A stretch of 64,000 nucleotides of DNA from Chitinophaga sp. sic0106 (lineage in GTDB: Bacteria; Bacteroidota; Bacteroidia; Chitinophagales; Chitinophagaceae): contig NZ_JAHUWJ010000030.1 in assembly GCF_019219075.1 (NCBI RefSeq), positions 1-64,000 on the forward strand. The letters run 5' to 3'. Of the stretch, positions 40,683-50,056 are shown in pieces; within the stretch, counting starts at the first letter, position 1, and every line of letters starts with the position of its first letter. The notes under the pieces are model-generated. The model was not told the DNA's origin, did no database searches, and saw only the letters and a program-made list of their open reading frames with translations. The position numbers were made by a program, and so were the translations under genes.

Positions 40683-43600
40683 TCAGCTACAACCCATACT
40701 GTTACCGCAATTCAGGCACTTATAACAGGTTCCCGACCGCACAGTAATATGACCGCAGGTATTGCACGCCGGCGCATCACTCTGCATACTCCGCAGGTAA
40801 TCTTGCGTACTATTTTCACCTTTGTGTACCGCTGTCACAGCCTGCTTTACAGGCTTTTGGGGAGATGCCGGCTGCGCCACAGCCGCAGTCACCCGTATAC
40901 TCGATAGTTGCGGCGCTGCAGCTGGTAAATCATCCCCCTCATCATCCCCCGTATTTTCCGGGCCATCCAGCACATGCACCAGATCCGTCCTGCCCAGATA
41001 TTCATATCCTAAAACACGGAATATATAATCAATTAAAGATGTTGCTGATTTGATATTCGGATGGTCTACCATACCCGCCGGCTCGAAACGCGTAAACACA
41101 AACTTGTCCACAAACTCCTCCAGCGGCACACCATATTGTAACCCGATGGAAACCGCTATGGCAAAGCAGTTCATCAAACTACGCAACGTAGAACCCTCCT
41201 TCGCCAGATCCACAAAAATCTCACCCAGTGTACCATCATTGTACTCCCCGGTACGCACAAAGATCGTTTGCCCGCCCACATTCGCCTTTTGCGTAAACCC
41301 ACTTCGCTTGGTAGGCAATGTTTTACGCTCCACAATCCGGGACAACTGACGTTTTAGGGTGGTATCCTTACTAGCTATCATTCGCTTATTTACCTCCTCC
41401 AGCAACTCATCAATGCTCAGCTGCTCCAGGTTGATCAGCTGCGATGCCTCCGCCACCGGCGCATCCGCCTTCTTTCTCTTATCACTCTTATTGCTCAGCG
41501 GCTGACTCAACTTACTACCATCCCTGTACAACGCGCAGGCTTTCAGCCCCAGCTCCCAACTCAGCATATAGGAGTCCGCAATCTCCGCTACCTCCGCCTC
41601 ATGCGGCAAATTGATGGTTTTGGAAATAGCCCCCGATATAAATGGCTGCGCCGCCGCCATCATGCGGATATGCCCATGCGGATGTATATATCTCTGCCCG
41701 ATTTTCCCACATTTATTCGCACAATCAAACACCGGTAAATGCTCCGCTTTCAGATACGGCGCACCTTCCACCGTCATCGTACCACATACATAATCATTGG
41801 CCGCTTCTATCTCCTCGTCCGTAAAGCCCAGCGCATGGAGCAAACTAAACTCCAGGTTAAAATACTCTTCCGGCTTATATCCTAACCGCTGCAAACACTC
41901 TTCTCCCAATGTATGCACATTAAATACAAAGGATATATCGAAAGATGAAATAACCGCGTTATCCAGCTTCTTCAGTTCCTCGGCTATAAACCCTTTCTCA
42001 GAGAGCGTTTGATGATTAATGTATGGCGCACCGGCAAAGGAACCGGTACCTTTCGCATAATCCACAATCGCCCTGATTTCGCCAGGGGCATACCCCAGGT
42101 GCTCCAGCGCTGAAGGAATAGATTGATTGATGATCTTGAAATACCCCCCGCCGGACAGCTTCTTGAATTTTACAAGTGCAAAATCAGGCTCCACACCGGT
42201 AGTATCACAATCCATCACCAATCCTATCGTACCAGTGGGTGCAATAACGGTAGCCTGCGCATTGCGATACCCATATATCTCTCCTAATTTTACTGCTTCA
42301 TCCCAGGCCTTGGTAGCCGCTTTCAGCAGGTAGTCCGGACAAAATACCGCGTCAATCCCCTTAGGTCTTATCTCCAACCCTTCATATGCTTCCGCTGCAT
42401 CGTACGCCGCCGCACGGTGGTTACGCATCACACGCAGCATATCGGCCCGGTTCTCCTCATACTTCGCAAAGGAACCCAGATGCGCCGCCATCTCCGCAGA
42501 TGTTTTGTAGGCAATACCCGTCATAATCGCGGTAATAGCACCGGCAATACCGCGGGCCTCCTCACTGTCATATGCAATACCACTCACCATCAACATAGAA
42601 CCCAGGTTGGCATATCCCAGGCCCAGCGTACGATAGTCGTAACTCAACTGCGCCACCTCTTTTGACGGGAACTGCGCCATCAGCACAGATATTTCCAATA
42701 CCACCGTCCATAATCGCACCGTATACTCAAAGCCGCCAACATCAAATAAATTACTGCCCTCATCATAAAAACGGCGCAGGTTCACCGATGCAAGATTACA
42801 GGCGGTATTATCCAGGAACATATATTCAGAACAAGGGTTGGACGCATTGATACGGCCACCCTGCGGACAAGTATGCCATTCGTTAATAGTAGTGTCGTAT
42901 TGCGTACCAGGATCGGCACAACGCCATGCAGCATAGGCTATCTGATCCCAAAGCTCCCGCGCCTTTACCGACTTCACCGTTTTTCCGGACGTCCGGCCAA
43001 TCAGATCCCAGTCAGCATCTTCCTCCAGTCGCCTGAAAAAGTTATTAGGAATTCTAACCGAATTATTTGAATTCTGACCGGAAACCGTTCTGTATGCCTC
43101 TCCTTCATAATCGGAAGAATAGCCGGCAGCAATCAACGCACCTACTTTCTTCTCTTCCTCCACCTTCCAGTTAATGAAGTCCATGATCTCCGGATGGTCC
43201 AGATCCAGACATACCATTTTGGCCGCACGGCGGGTAGTACCGCCCGACTTAATCGCCCCGGCAGCACGATCGCCTATTTTCAGAAAACTCATTAAACCAC
43301 TGCTGGTACCGCCACCACTAAGCTTTTCACCCTCTCCCCGGATCTGTGAAAAATTGGTGCCTACACCAGAACCATATTTAAAAATTCTGGCTTCCCGCAT
43401 CCACAAATCCATGATACCTCCATCATTTACCAGGTCGTCGGATACGCTGAGAATGAAGCAGGCATGGGGCTGAGGCCGTTCATAGGCTGAGGTGGACTGC
43501 TCCAGTTTTCCAGTATTCTGCTCCACATAATAGTGGCCCTGCGGCTTACCTTTAATCCCGTAACTCTCGTGTAAACCGGTATTAAACCATTGTGGTGAGT

Positions 43601-44000
43601 TAGGTACGCAACCCTGATTTAGCATACAATACACCAGTTCATCATAAAATACCTGGGCATCCCGGGGAGAGGCAAAGTATCCGTACTTTTCACCCCATAC
43701 ACGCCAGCAGTTGGCCATCCGGTGTACTACCTGCTTTACAGATGTTTCCCTGCCAAGACTCCCATCGGCCTGCGGCACCCCCGCCTTCCTGAAATATTTC
43801 TGGGCAAGAATATCCGTGGCTATCTGCGACCACCCGGCCGGAACCTCCACATTATTCATTTCAAATACAATATCACCACCGGGGTTCCTGATAACAGAAG
43901 ACCGAAAGTCATATTCAAACTGCTCATAAGGGCTCTTCCCCGCCTTGGTAAACTGACGTGTAAACTCAAGACCGGCTTCTCTGTTTGCTGGATTTTTCAT
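40683..44000 (-). CDS. nrdJ: Adenosylcobalamin-dependent (class II) ribonucleotide reductase
   Basis: About 1,105 aa from the ATG at 44000; the longer frame to 44027 begins with TTG. It reduces ribonucleotides to deoxyribonucleotides using coenzyme B12 as radical source. The class II signature NPCSEYMFLDNTACNLASVN is present (about 395-415), as are SPQWFNTGLHESYG and APTGTIGLVMDCDTTGVEPD. The C-terminus carries a zinc-ribbon-like CNTCGH...CYKCLNCG tail ending GCS, whose cysteines probably re-reduce the active site. Length fits the long NrdJ form common in Bacteroidota. No cobalamin riboswitch was recognised upstream. A DnaA-box-like 9-mer lies about 105 bp before the start. Confidence 0.95.
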   Translation of the reverse strand: MKNPANREAGLEFTRQFTKAGKSPYEQFEYDFRSSVIRNPGGDIVFEMNNVEVPAGWSQIATDILAQKYFRKAGVPQADGSLGRETSVKQVVHRMANCWRVWGEKYGYFASPRDAQVFYDELVYCMLNQGCVPNSPQWFNTGLHESYGIKGKPQGHYYVEQNTGKLEQSTSAYERPQPHACFILSVSDDLVNDGGIMDLWMREARIFKYGSGVGTNFSQIRGEGEKLSGGGTSSGLMSFLKIGDRAAGAIKSGGTTRRAAKMVCLDLDHPEIMDFINWKVEEEKKVGALIAAGYSSDYEGEAYRTVSGQNSNNSVRIPNNFFRRLEEDADWDLIGRTSGKTVKSVKARELWDQIAYAAWRCADPGTQYDTTINEWHTCPQGGRINASNPCSEYMFLDNTACNLASVNLRRFYDEGSNLFDVGGFEYTVRLWTVVLEISVLMAQFPSKEVAQLSYDYRTLGLGYANLGSMLMVSGIAYDSEEARGIAGAITAIMTGIAYKTSAEMAAHLGSFAKYEENRADMLRVMRNHRAAAYDAAEAYEGLEIRPKGIDAVFCPDYLLKAATKAWDEAVKLGEIYGYRNAQATVIAPTGTIGLVMDCDTTGVEPDFALVKFKKLSGGGYFKIINQSIPSALEHLGYAPGEIRAIVDYAKGTGSFAGAPYINHQTLSEKGFIAEELKKLDNAVISSFDISFVFNVHTLGEECLQRLGYKPEEYFNLEFSLLHALGFTDEEIEAANDYVCGTMTVEGAPYLKAEHLPVFDCANKCGKIGQRYIHPHGHIRMMAAAQPFISGAISKTINLPHEAEVAEIADSYMLSWELGLKACALYRDGSKLSQPLSNKSDKRKKADAPVAEASQLINLEQLSIDELLEEVNKRMIASKDTTLKRQLSRIVERKTLPTKRSGFTQKANVGGQTIFVRTGEYNDGTLGEIFVDLAKEGSTLRSLMNCFAIAVSIGLQYGVPLEEFVDKFVFTRFEPAGMVDHPNIKSATSLIDYIFRVLGYEYLGRTDLVHVLDGPENTGDDEGDDLPAAAPQLSSIRVTAAVAQPASPQKPVKQAVTAVHKGENSTQDYLRSMQSDAPACNTCGHITVRSGTCYKCLNCGNSMGCS

Positions 44001-44339
44001 GCTGGTACATTTCTTAGGATTATACAATACTTGGTTACTGCGTGTGGGCTTTACTAAATTAATTTTTTAATTGCGGAGGACAACGCATTTATTTTGCACA
44101 ACTTGTGGATAATTCAACAAACTCTTTCGGGGGCTAACTTGTTATTTAAGACCATACTTTCTGTCGGTTTTCCGGCTTAAAATTTGCCGTAAAAAACGCA
44201 TTAGGAATATGTTACTTATATGCATGTATTTATCAAGCTATTCATGAATAAAAAATGAATGTCATGCATATTTATTTATCAATGTAGGTTATTAATAAAA
44301 AAATTATACATTTGCGACAACCGGAACAATGCGCTATTG
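44001..44339. promoter_or_regulatory. Divergent control region of nrdJ and GGGP synthase
   Basis: 340 bp between two divergent genes. It contains a perfect DnaA-box-like TTATCCACA (minus, 44112-44104) and inverted arms ATATGCATG (44218-44226) and CATGCATAT (44263-44271) with an inner ATTCAT/ATGAAT pair. It also contains an exact -7 element TACATTTG at 44307-44314, 26 bp before the GGGP synthase ATG. No NrdR-box pair or B12 riboswitch was found by eye. Confidence 0.5.
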
Positions 44340-45101
44340 ATGTACAATAAAATATACAATTCGTTCATCGAAAGAAAGGCTAAGAAGGAAAAAGCATTTG
44401 CGGTTCTTGTGGATCCTGACAAAGTAACACCTGAAGGGATCATTGAACTGGCCGCTAAGTGCACCGCTGCTAAAGTAGACTACATCTTCCTTGGCGGCAG
44501 CCTTGTTATTACCGATCATTTGGATGAATGTGTTCAACAACTTAAAGCCAGTTGCGATATCCCGGTTGTACTATTCCCGGGAAGCCCGTCACAGGTATCA
44601 CGCTACGCTGATGCACTGTTGTACCTATCCATGATCTCAGGCAGAAACCCTGAATTATTGATCGGTCAGCACGTAGTATCCGCTGCTGCCGTTAAAAAAA
44701 GTGGCCTGGAAGTCATCTCTACCGGTTACATGGTAATCGACGGAGGCGCCCCTACAACAGTGTCCTACATCAGCAACGCTACACCCATTCCTTCTGATAA
44801 GGCAGATATTGCCATGTGTACCGCCATGGCCGGCGAAATGCTCGGCATGAAGGTAATATATATGGACGCTGGCAGCGGTGCCCGCATCCCTATTTCGGAA
44901 AGCATGATAAGCAGGGTAGCCAGCCAGGTAAGCGCGCCCATCATTGTGGGTGGCGGTATCAGAGATGCTGAAAAAGCCTATCTGAACTGTAAAGCCGGCG
45001 CCGATATCATCGTGGTTGGTAACGCGATCGAAAACGATCTCTCCCTGATTAAGGAACTCGCAGATGCTGTTCACTCCGTAACAGCTCCCGTTAAAGCATA
45101 A
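44340..45101 (+). CDS. Geranylgeranylglyceryl phosphate synthase family protein
   Basis: 253 aa from the ATG at 44340, which fits the promoter at 44307; an upstream in-frame extension lacks family similarity. The TIM-barrel GGGPS/PcrB pattern is clear: FAVLVDPDKVTPEGI (about 20-34), DYIFLGGSLV, VVLFPGSPSQVS, YMDAGSGARIPIS and IIVGGGIRDAEKA. The family joins a polyprenyl diphosphate to glycerol-1-phosphate, the first ether-lipid step in archaea. Bacteroidota carry their own group of active hexameric homologues whose physiological product is not settled. A strong terminator follows. Confidence 0.92.
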   Translation: MYNKIYNSFIERKAKKEKAFAVLVDPDKVTPEGIIELAAKCTAAKVDYIFLGGSLVITDHLDECVQQLKASCDIPVVLFPGSPSQVSRYADALLYLSMISGRNPELLIGQHVVSAAAVKKSGLEVISTGYMVIDGGAPTTVSYISNATPIPSDKADIAMCTAMAGEMLGMKVIYMDAGSGARIPISESMISRVASQVSAPIIVGGGIRDAEKAYLNCKAGADIIVVGNAIENDLSLIKELADAVHSVTAPVKA

Positions 45102-45130
45102 TATTAAGATCTGATCTAAAACGCAAATCG

Positions 45131-45159
45131 AAAAGGGCTACGTAACACGTAGCCCTTTC
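45131..45159 (+). terminator. Terminator after GGGP synthase
   Basis: AAAGGGCTACGT (45132-45143) pairs perfectly with ACGTAGCCCTTT (45147-45158) around a 3-nt loop. It may serve both this gene and the convergent AhpD-like gene. Confidence 0.85.
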
Positions 45160-45183
45160 CCGTTTACGCTATGTTGCCTTGGC

Positions 45184-45636
45184 TCACCCCATGCTTCCTA
45201 TTACATAACCACCAGGAACGGTATGGAACGCACGATTCAACATGTTCCAGGAATTAATAGTCACAATCGCCAGCGTGATGTCGGCAATCTGTGCTTTATC
45301 AAAGTATTTCGCCAGGTTGTTGAACGTTTCATCAGAAACATTCATGGCCGTCGCTTCCTCCGTATAAGCCAATACAGCACGCTCTTCTGCTGTGTAGTAC
45401 GGACACTCCCTCCAGGCGCTCAGTGAGTATAAACGCTGCTCTTTCTCCCCCAAATGAATAGCATCTTTCCAATGCATATCCAAACAAAATGCACAGTCAT
45501 TGATCTGTGATGCACGGAACTTAATCAATTCCCCCAGGATCGGATCAAGCACTGATTTTTTTACATACATACCGGTTTTGAACAGTCCGTCCAGAGCACC
45601 CTTATTAAGATCTTCAAATTTGATTCTTGCTTCCAT
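45184..45636 (-). CDS. AhpD/carboxymuconolactone decarboxylase-like protein
   Basis: 150 aa from the ATG at 45636; a longer frame adds a Lys/Ile-rich stretch that is probably leader. The CMD fold signature is present with the CxxC redox pair Cys48/Cys51 and His55 (NDCAFCLDMHWKDA). In AhpD-type proteins these residues remove peroxides. The C-terminus (ITLAIVTINSWNMLNRAFHT) matches the small stand-alone carboxymuconolactone-decarboxylase family. It is probably an alkylhydroperoxidase-like antioxidant protein; the exact substrate is unknown. Confidence 0.9.
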   Translation of the reverse strand: MEARIKFEDLNKGALDGLFKTGMYVKKSVLDPILGELIKFRASQINDCAFCLDMHWKDAIHLGEKEQRLYSLSAWRECPYYTAEERAVLAYTEEATAMNVSDETFNNLAKYFDKAQIADITLAIVTINSWNMLNRAFHTVPGGYVIGSMG

Positions 45637-45977
45637 GATGTTTAAATTTTTATAGTTAATGTGTTTAAATCGTTGTACACATATAAGACAAGCTTCAAAA
45701 TCTAAACGTGACAGAAAGTAGGAATTAATTTGAATAATTTTTAATATAATATATAAAGAGATATATTTCAATTACTGGCAGGTGTCAAGTCCCTGCATCA
45801 CCGTCGCTTCACCACGGCGCCTCCGCTCCGCTACGCCCGGACGCGTAAAACCATATCCCCCCTTCGCATCAGCACACATAACAAGGGCCGCCGGGAAACC
45901 GGCAGCCCTAATATTTTTGTTAGCAACTTTACAAGCACGGCCCATGCCGTCTTATTTACAACACACTTTGAATTGGA
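45637..45977. other. Intergenic gap without a gene
   Basis: 340 bp between the AhpD-like and LytTR genes. The AhpD-like promoter should lie in its AT-rich left part, and a hairpin at 45884-45909 in its right part. A GC-rich open frame at 45782-46000 has no protein features. Confidence 0.4.
45884..45916. terminator. Possible terminator hairpin
   Basis: AGGGC-CCGG (45884-45894) pairs with CCGG-GCCCT (45899-45909) around GAAA, with a small internal loop. ATATTTTT follows on the plus strand; on the minus strand, where the LytTR gene ends 69 bp away, the T-tract is weak. Confidence 0.5.
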
Positions 45978-46706
45978 TCAGAGACTCATCATCTCTTTAA
46001 ATTTCACCGCCTGTCTGCGGCTTACCTCAATTTTTTCACCTCCGCGCATCTCCAGTAATAAGCCCCCATTGAAATAGGTGTCTATTTTTTCGATCATGCG
46101 CAGATTTACAATATGCTTACGGTTGGCACGGAAAAACACGCGCTCATCCAGGCGCTCTTCCAGCGCGTTAAGCGACTTTAAAATCAAAGGCTTGTTCGTC
46201 TCAAAATACACCCTGGCGTAGTTGCCTACACTCTCAAACAGGCGGATTTCCTGCAGCTTTACAAACCAGCAACGGTCCCCGTCTTTAACAAACACCTGAT
46301 CGCTCTCCGACAACATCGTCCGAACAGCGCCGGTAGCAGCCATACGCTCCTTCTCATCCTGCTGATGCAGCTTATGAATAGCATCCGCAAGGCGCTTAGG
46401 CTCCACCGGCTTCAGCAGGTAGTCCAGCGCATTGTACTCAAACGCTTTCAAAGCATACTCATCATAGGCAGTAGTGAAAATAACCTGTGGCGTCTTCTCC
46501 AGCTCTGCAAGCAACTCAAACCCGGTTTTATCCGGCATCTGAATGTCCAGAAACAGCAGGTCAGGATGCAAAGTCTCAATCTTCTCGATGCCATCCTTCG
46601 CATTCACAGCTTCCCCTACCACAACAATCTCCGGATGGTCAGCAAGCAGCTTTTTTAACTCACTCCTGGCCAGGCGTTCATCATCAATTATCAATGCTTT
46701 TTTCAT
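45978..46706 (-). CDS. LytTR-family response regulator
   Basis: 242 aa from the ATG at 46706. The receiver domain (about 1-120) has the acidic pair DD8-9, phosphoacceptor Asp54 (LFLDIQMPD) and the conserved Lys in LLKPVEP. The C-terminal LytTR DNA-binding domain (about 140-242: VGNYARVYFE, FFRANRKHIVNL, VSRRQAVKFKEM) binds direct repeats upstream of targets. It lies 93 bp behind the LytS-type kinase in the same direction, so the two form a two-component pair. Targets are unknown. Confidence 0.95.
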   Translation of the reverse strand: MKKALIIDDERLARSELKKLLADHPEIVVVGEAVNAKDGIEKIETLHPDLLFLDIQMPDKTGFELLAELEKTPQVIFTTAYDEYALKAFEYNALDYLLKPVEPKRLADAIHKLHQQDEKERMAATGAVRTMLSESDQVFVKDGDRCWFVKLQEIRLFESVGNYARVYFETNKPLILKSLNALEERLDERVFFRANRKHIVNLRMIEKIDTYFNGGLLLEMRGGEKIEVSRRQAVKFKEMMSL

Positions 46707-46799
46707 TGGCAATATGAAGTTTGGTTGATGAATAATTTTGTTAATATAAATATGCCGTAACCGGATACCTCCCGTTACAGCGGTTTATTACTTGTTTCC

Positions 46800-47813
46800 T
46801 TATAAAATAGGCATCAGCACCTTCGCTTCCACCAGATCGGCACTCTTATTCCGGATCTCGAATGAAGCACGGTTCCCGAATAGCAAACTCAGTCGCTGAC
46901 GGGTACTTTCCAGCCCAAAACCATGCCCGTTTTTGGTTTTCCCCACAAACTGACCGGTATTCTCAATCATGATTTCATGCTGCAAACCCTTCAGTTTTGA
47001 GCTGATATATACATGCCCGCCACTGATTTCTTTCGAAATCCCGTGTTTTATGGCATTTTCCACCAAAGTTTGCAACATCATGGGCGGTACCTGCAACCCC
47101 AATGTATCAGGATCAATATCATATGTTACCCGCAAACGCTCCTCAAAACGGATAGTTTCCAGCGCCAGGTAGTCTTTTACAATATTCAGCTCCTTTTCCA
47201 TACTCACTGTTTCCGACTTCTCCGCCGCCATAGAGCTGCGAAGAATGTTAGACAACTCCGTTATCGCTGTCCTGGCACGCTGCGGATTCTCATCCACCAA
47301 CGCCCGGATACTGTTTAGCGCGTTAAAAATAAAATGCGGATTCAGCTGCGCCTTGATCGTTTTCAACTCCAGCTCCTTTACCGTTGCCTGCAAAGTCAAC
47401 TGGTCCATCTTTGCCATCCGCGACTTTTCCACAATATGATACAGGAAATAAATCCCCCACCAGGGCGTCAATATCAGGTAAAAAGTCATTAACCCACCCA
47501 AAATATCCGTCACCTCATCCGTTAACACATATAGCACCATCAGGTAGTACACCGCATACATCAGCGTTCCTGAGCCTATCCACATCACGAAAAAGACCAA
47601 TAACTGCTTTTCCAGTGGGTAAGACTGCCAGTCCAACCTCCGCACCAGTAACCGGAATACATGCGTGGCCAGGATTCCCGCCAGCATAATGGTAAATAAA
47701 CGCTGAAAATAAATGTCTGTATTCTTGCCCTGAGAAGCGTAAGTATTTATCAGAAAATACGCTAACCACCCCAGGATCTGGCACAACCAATATTTCGAAA
47801 TATGCTTAAACAT
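46800..47813 (-). CDS. LytS-like sensor histidine kinase
   Basis: 337 aa. The N-terminal half has four predicted membrane helices (about 10-27, 38-56, 70-95, 104-125) with short loops, so the signal is likely sensed within or at the membrane. The His_kinase domain of the LytS/YehU type carries the phosphorylated His160 in QLNPHFIFNALNSIR, followed by an ATPase domain with the N-box LVENAIKHG and a GFGLESTRQRL loop. It phosphorylates the downstream LytTR regulator by genomic pairing. Confidence 0.95.
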   Translation of the reverse strand: MFKHISKYWLCQILGWLAYFLINTYASQGKNTDIYFQRLFTIMLAGILATHVFRLLVRRLDWQSYPLEKQLLVFFVMWIGSGTLMYAVYYLMVLYVLTDEVTDILGGLMTFYLILTPWWGIYFLYHIVEKSRMAKMDQLTLQATVKELELKTIKAQLNPHFIFNALNSIRALVDENPQRARTAITELSNILRSSMAAEKSETVSMEKELNIVKDYLALETIRFEERLRVTYDIDPDTLGLQVPPMMLQTLVENAIKHGISKEISGGHVYISSKLKGLQHEIMIENTGQFVGKTKNGHGFGLESTRQRLSLLFGNRASFEIRNKSADLVEAKVLMPIL

Positions 47814-48019
47814 TTATATAAGTTAGTGTACTTCCCGTATGTTCAAATATAACTTTCGGGTATCCAGCGTAAAACCTAATTGTTACCAGTGGCCCGTAGG
47901 CTGGTTAACTGGTTTGGAACTCGGCAATAAAGGCCGATGCGGCAGTTTCACCTAAGTTCCGTAAATTTATGAAACTATCAGCTTGTCAACAAACCGTCAA
48001 CCAGAACCGCTTTTTTACG

Positions 48020-48027
48020 TATTTTTG
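48020..48027 (+). promoter_or_regulatory. -7 element upstream of dxs
   Basis: TATTTTTG, an exact TAnnTTTG match, 30 bp before the dxs ATG. No TTTG lies at the usual -33 distance. Confidence 0.45.
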
Positions 48028-48056
48028 TTCTTTAATAAAAACCCTGAGCCATTATT

Positions 48057-49982
48057 ATGAATATTACGGCTGGTCAACTGTTGAGCCAAATACAGAATCC
48101 TGCTGATCTTAAAAAATTAAGCAAGGAACAGCTTCACCAGGTTTGTGAAGAACTGCGTCAATACATAATTGACGTTGTAAGTGTGCATGGTGGCCACTTT
48201 GCCGCCAGCCTGGGAGTGGTGGAACTGACAGTGGCATTGCATTACGTTTTTAATACGCCTTACGATCAACTGGTATGGGACGTAGGTCACCAGGCCTACG
48301 GACATAAAATCCTTACCGGAAGAAGAGATGTATTCCCTACCAACAGGAAATACAAAGGCATCAGCGGTTTTCCTAAAAGAGACGAAAGCGAATACGATAC
48401 TTTCGGTGTAGGACACTCCTCCACCTCCATTTCCGCAGCACTCGGTATGGCCATGGCCTCCCACTACAAAGGGGAGTTCGACCGCCAGCACATCGCCGTA
48501 ATCGGCGATGGCGCCATGACTGCCGGAATGGCCTTCGAAGCACTCAACCACGCCGGCGTTGCCAACGCAAACGTGCTGATTATCCTCAACGATAACTGCA
48601 TGTCTATCGACCCTAACGTAGGCGCACTCAAAGAATACCTGACCGATATCACCACTTCTCCTACCTATAACAAGCTCCGCGACGACGTATGGAACCTGTT
48701 AGGCAAACTGCCGGTAGGAAAGAACTTCACCCGCGATATGGCCTCCAAACTGGAAGCCAGCCTCAAAGGCGTGGTATCCAAGTCCAGCAACCTGTTCGAA
48801 TCTTTCGGCATGCGCTATTTTGGTCCTATCGATGGCCATAATATCACCAAACTCGCCGATACCCTCCAGGACCTGAAAGATATTCCCGGCCCTAAACTGC
48901 TGCACATCGTTACCACAAAAGGTAAAGGATACGCCCTCGCTGAAAAGGACCAAACCACCTGGCACGCTCCAGGCCTCTTTGATAAAATTACCGGCGAAAT
49001 CTTCAGGAAAGTTCCTGAACGACCTCAGCCACCAAAATACCAGGACGTTTTTGGCCATACCATCATCGAACTGGCTGAGAAAAACGATAAAATACTCGGT
49101 ATCACCCCAGCCATGCCTTCCGGCTCCTCCCTCAAATTCATGATGGAAAAAATGCCGGAACGTGCCTTCGACGTAGGTATCTGCGAACAACACGCCGTTA
49201 CCCTCTCCGCCGGCATGGCTACCCAGGGTATGCGCGTGTTCTGTACCATCTACTCCTCCTTCTTCCAACGCGCCTTTGATCAGGCCGTGCACGACGTGTG
49301 CATCCAGAAACTACCGGTGATCTTCTGTCTCGACAGAGCCGGGTTGGTGGGAGAAGACGGTCCTACCCACCATGGTGTGTACGATATCGCCTATATGCGC
49401 GGTATCCCTAACGTAATTATCAGCGCCCCCATGAACGAGGAAGAACTCCGCAACCTGATGTACAGCGCCCAATTAGCGGACAATAATATGCCATACGTCA
49501 TCCGCTACCCACGCGGCCAGGGCGTAATGCCTGAATGGCGCACGCCGTTCAAAGCCATCAAACCTGGTACCGGTCGCAAACTGCGCGATGGGAAAGATAT
49601 CGCTATCCTCTCCCTCGGCCACCCCGGAAACTTCGCTACCGAAGCTATCCGCGAACTGCTGGCAGATGGATTGCAACCTGCACACTACGACATGCGCTTC
49701 GTGAAACCACTCGACGAAGAAATGCTCCACGAAGTGTTTACCAATTACGATAAAGTAATCACCATAGAAGACGGTACCATCACCGGCGGTTTTGGCAGTG
49801 CCATACTCGAATTCATGGCCCGCCACAACTACAAAGCCGAACTGCGCATGCTCGGTGTACCCGACAAAATCATCGAACACGGCAAACCAGATGAACTCTT
49901 CCGTGAATGCGGATACGATGCCGCAGGCATCGCCAGGGCCGTTCGCGAAATGATGAAAAATAAAATTACAGTGACGGCCTGA
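48057..49982 (+). CDS. dxs: 1-deoxy-D-xylulose-5-phosphate synthase
   Basis: 641 aa, the usual length. It condenses pyruvate and glyceraldehyde 3-phosphate, using thiamine diphosphate, in the first step of the MEP isoprenoid pathway. Features are VSVHGGHFAASLGVVELTVA, DVGHQAYGHKILTGRRD, the thiamine-binding GDGAMTAGMAFEALNHAG...NDNCMSI, the transketolase middle domain (FDVGICEQHAVTLSAGMA) and DRAGLVGEDGPTHHGVYD. The C-terminal transketolase domain ends the chain. It feeds the same isoprenoid pool used by the nearby GGGP synthase. A strong terminator follows. Confidence 0.97.
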   Translation: MNITAGQLLSQIQNPADLKKLSKEQLHQVCEELRQYIIDVVSVHGGHFAASLGVVELTVALHYVFNTPYDQLVWDVGHQAYGHKILTGRRDVFPTNRKYKGISGFPKRDESEYDTFGVGHSSTSISAALGMAMASHYKGEFDRQHIAVIGDGAMTAGMAFEALNHAGVANANVLIILNDNCMSIDPNVGALKEYLTDITTSPTYNKLRDDVWNLLGKLPVGKNFTRDMASKLEASLKGVVSKSSNLFESFGMRYFGPIDGHNITKLADTLQDLKDIPGPKLLHIVTTKGKGYALAEKDQTTWHAPGLFDKITGEIFRKVPERPQPPKYQDVFGHTIIELAEKNDKILGITPAMPSGSSLKFMMEKMPERAFDVGICEQHAVTLSAGMATQGMRVFCTIYSSFFQRAFDQAVHDVCIQKLPVIFCLDRAGLVGEDGPTHHGVYDIAYMRGIPNVIISAPMNEEELRNLMYSAQLADNNMPYVIRYPRGQGVMPEWRTPFKAIKPGTGRKLRDGKDIAILSLGHPGNFATEAIRELLADGLQPAHYDMRFVKPLDEEMLHEVFTNYDKVITIEDGTITGGFGSAILEFMARHNYKAELRMLGVPDKIIEHGKPDELFRECGYDAAGIARAVREMMKNKITVTA

Positions 49983-50011
49983 AAGCCCGCCCAGCATATT
50001 TTTTAAGACCG

Positions 50012-50043
50012 GAGTTACAGGCCCTGCCTGTAACTCTTTTTTT
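50012..50043 (+). terminator. Terminator of dxs
   Basis: GAGTTACAGGC (50012-50022) pairs perfectly with GCCTGTAACTC (50026-50036) around a 3-nt loop, followed by seven T. Confidence 0.92.
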
Positions 50044-50056
50044 ACCCGGCAAACCC

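Noticed and set aside
44001..44339. Cobalamin riboswitch upstream of nrdJ
   Set aside because: Looked for the B12-box and surrounding stems; none seen.
45782..46000. Plus-strand frame of 72 codons
   Set aside because: GC-driven frame overlapping a hairpin and the end of the LytTR gene; no features.
48699..49292. 197-codon frame antisense to dxs
   Set aside because: Shadow frame; dxs is unmistakable on the other strand.
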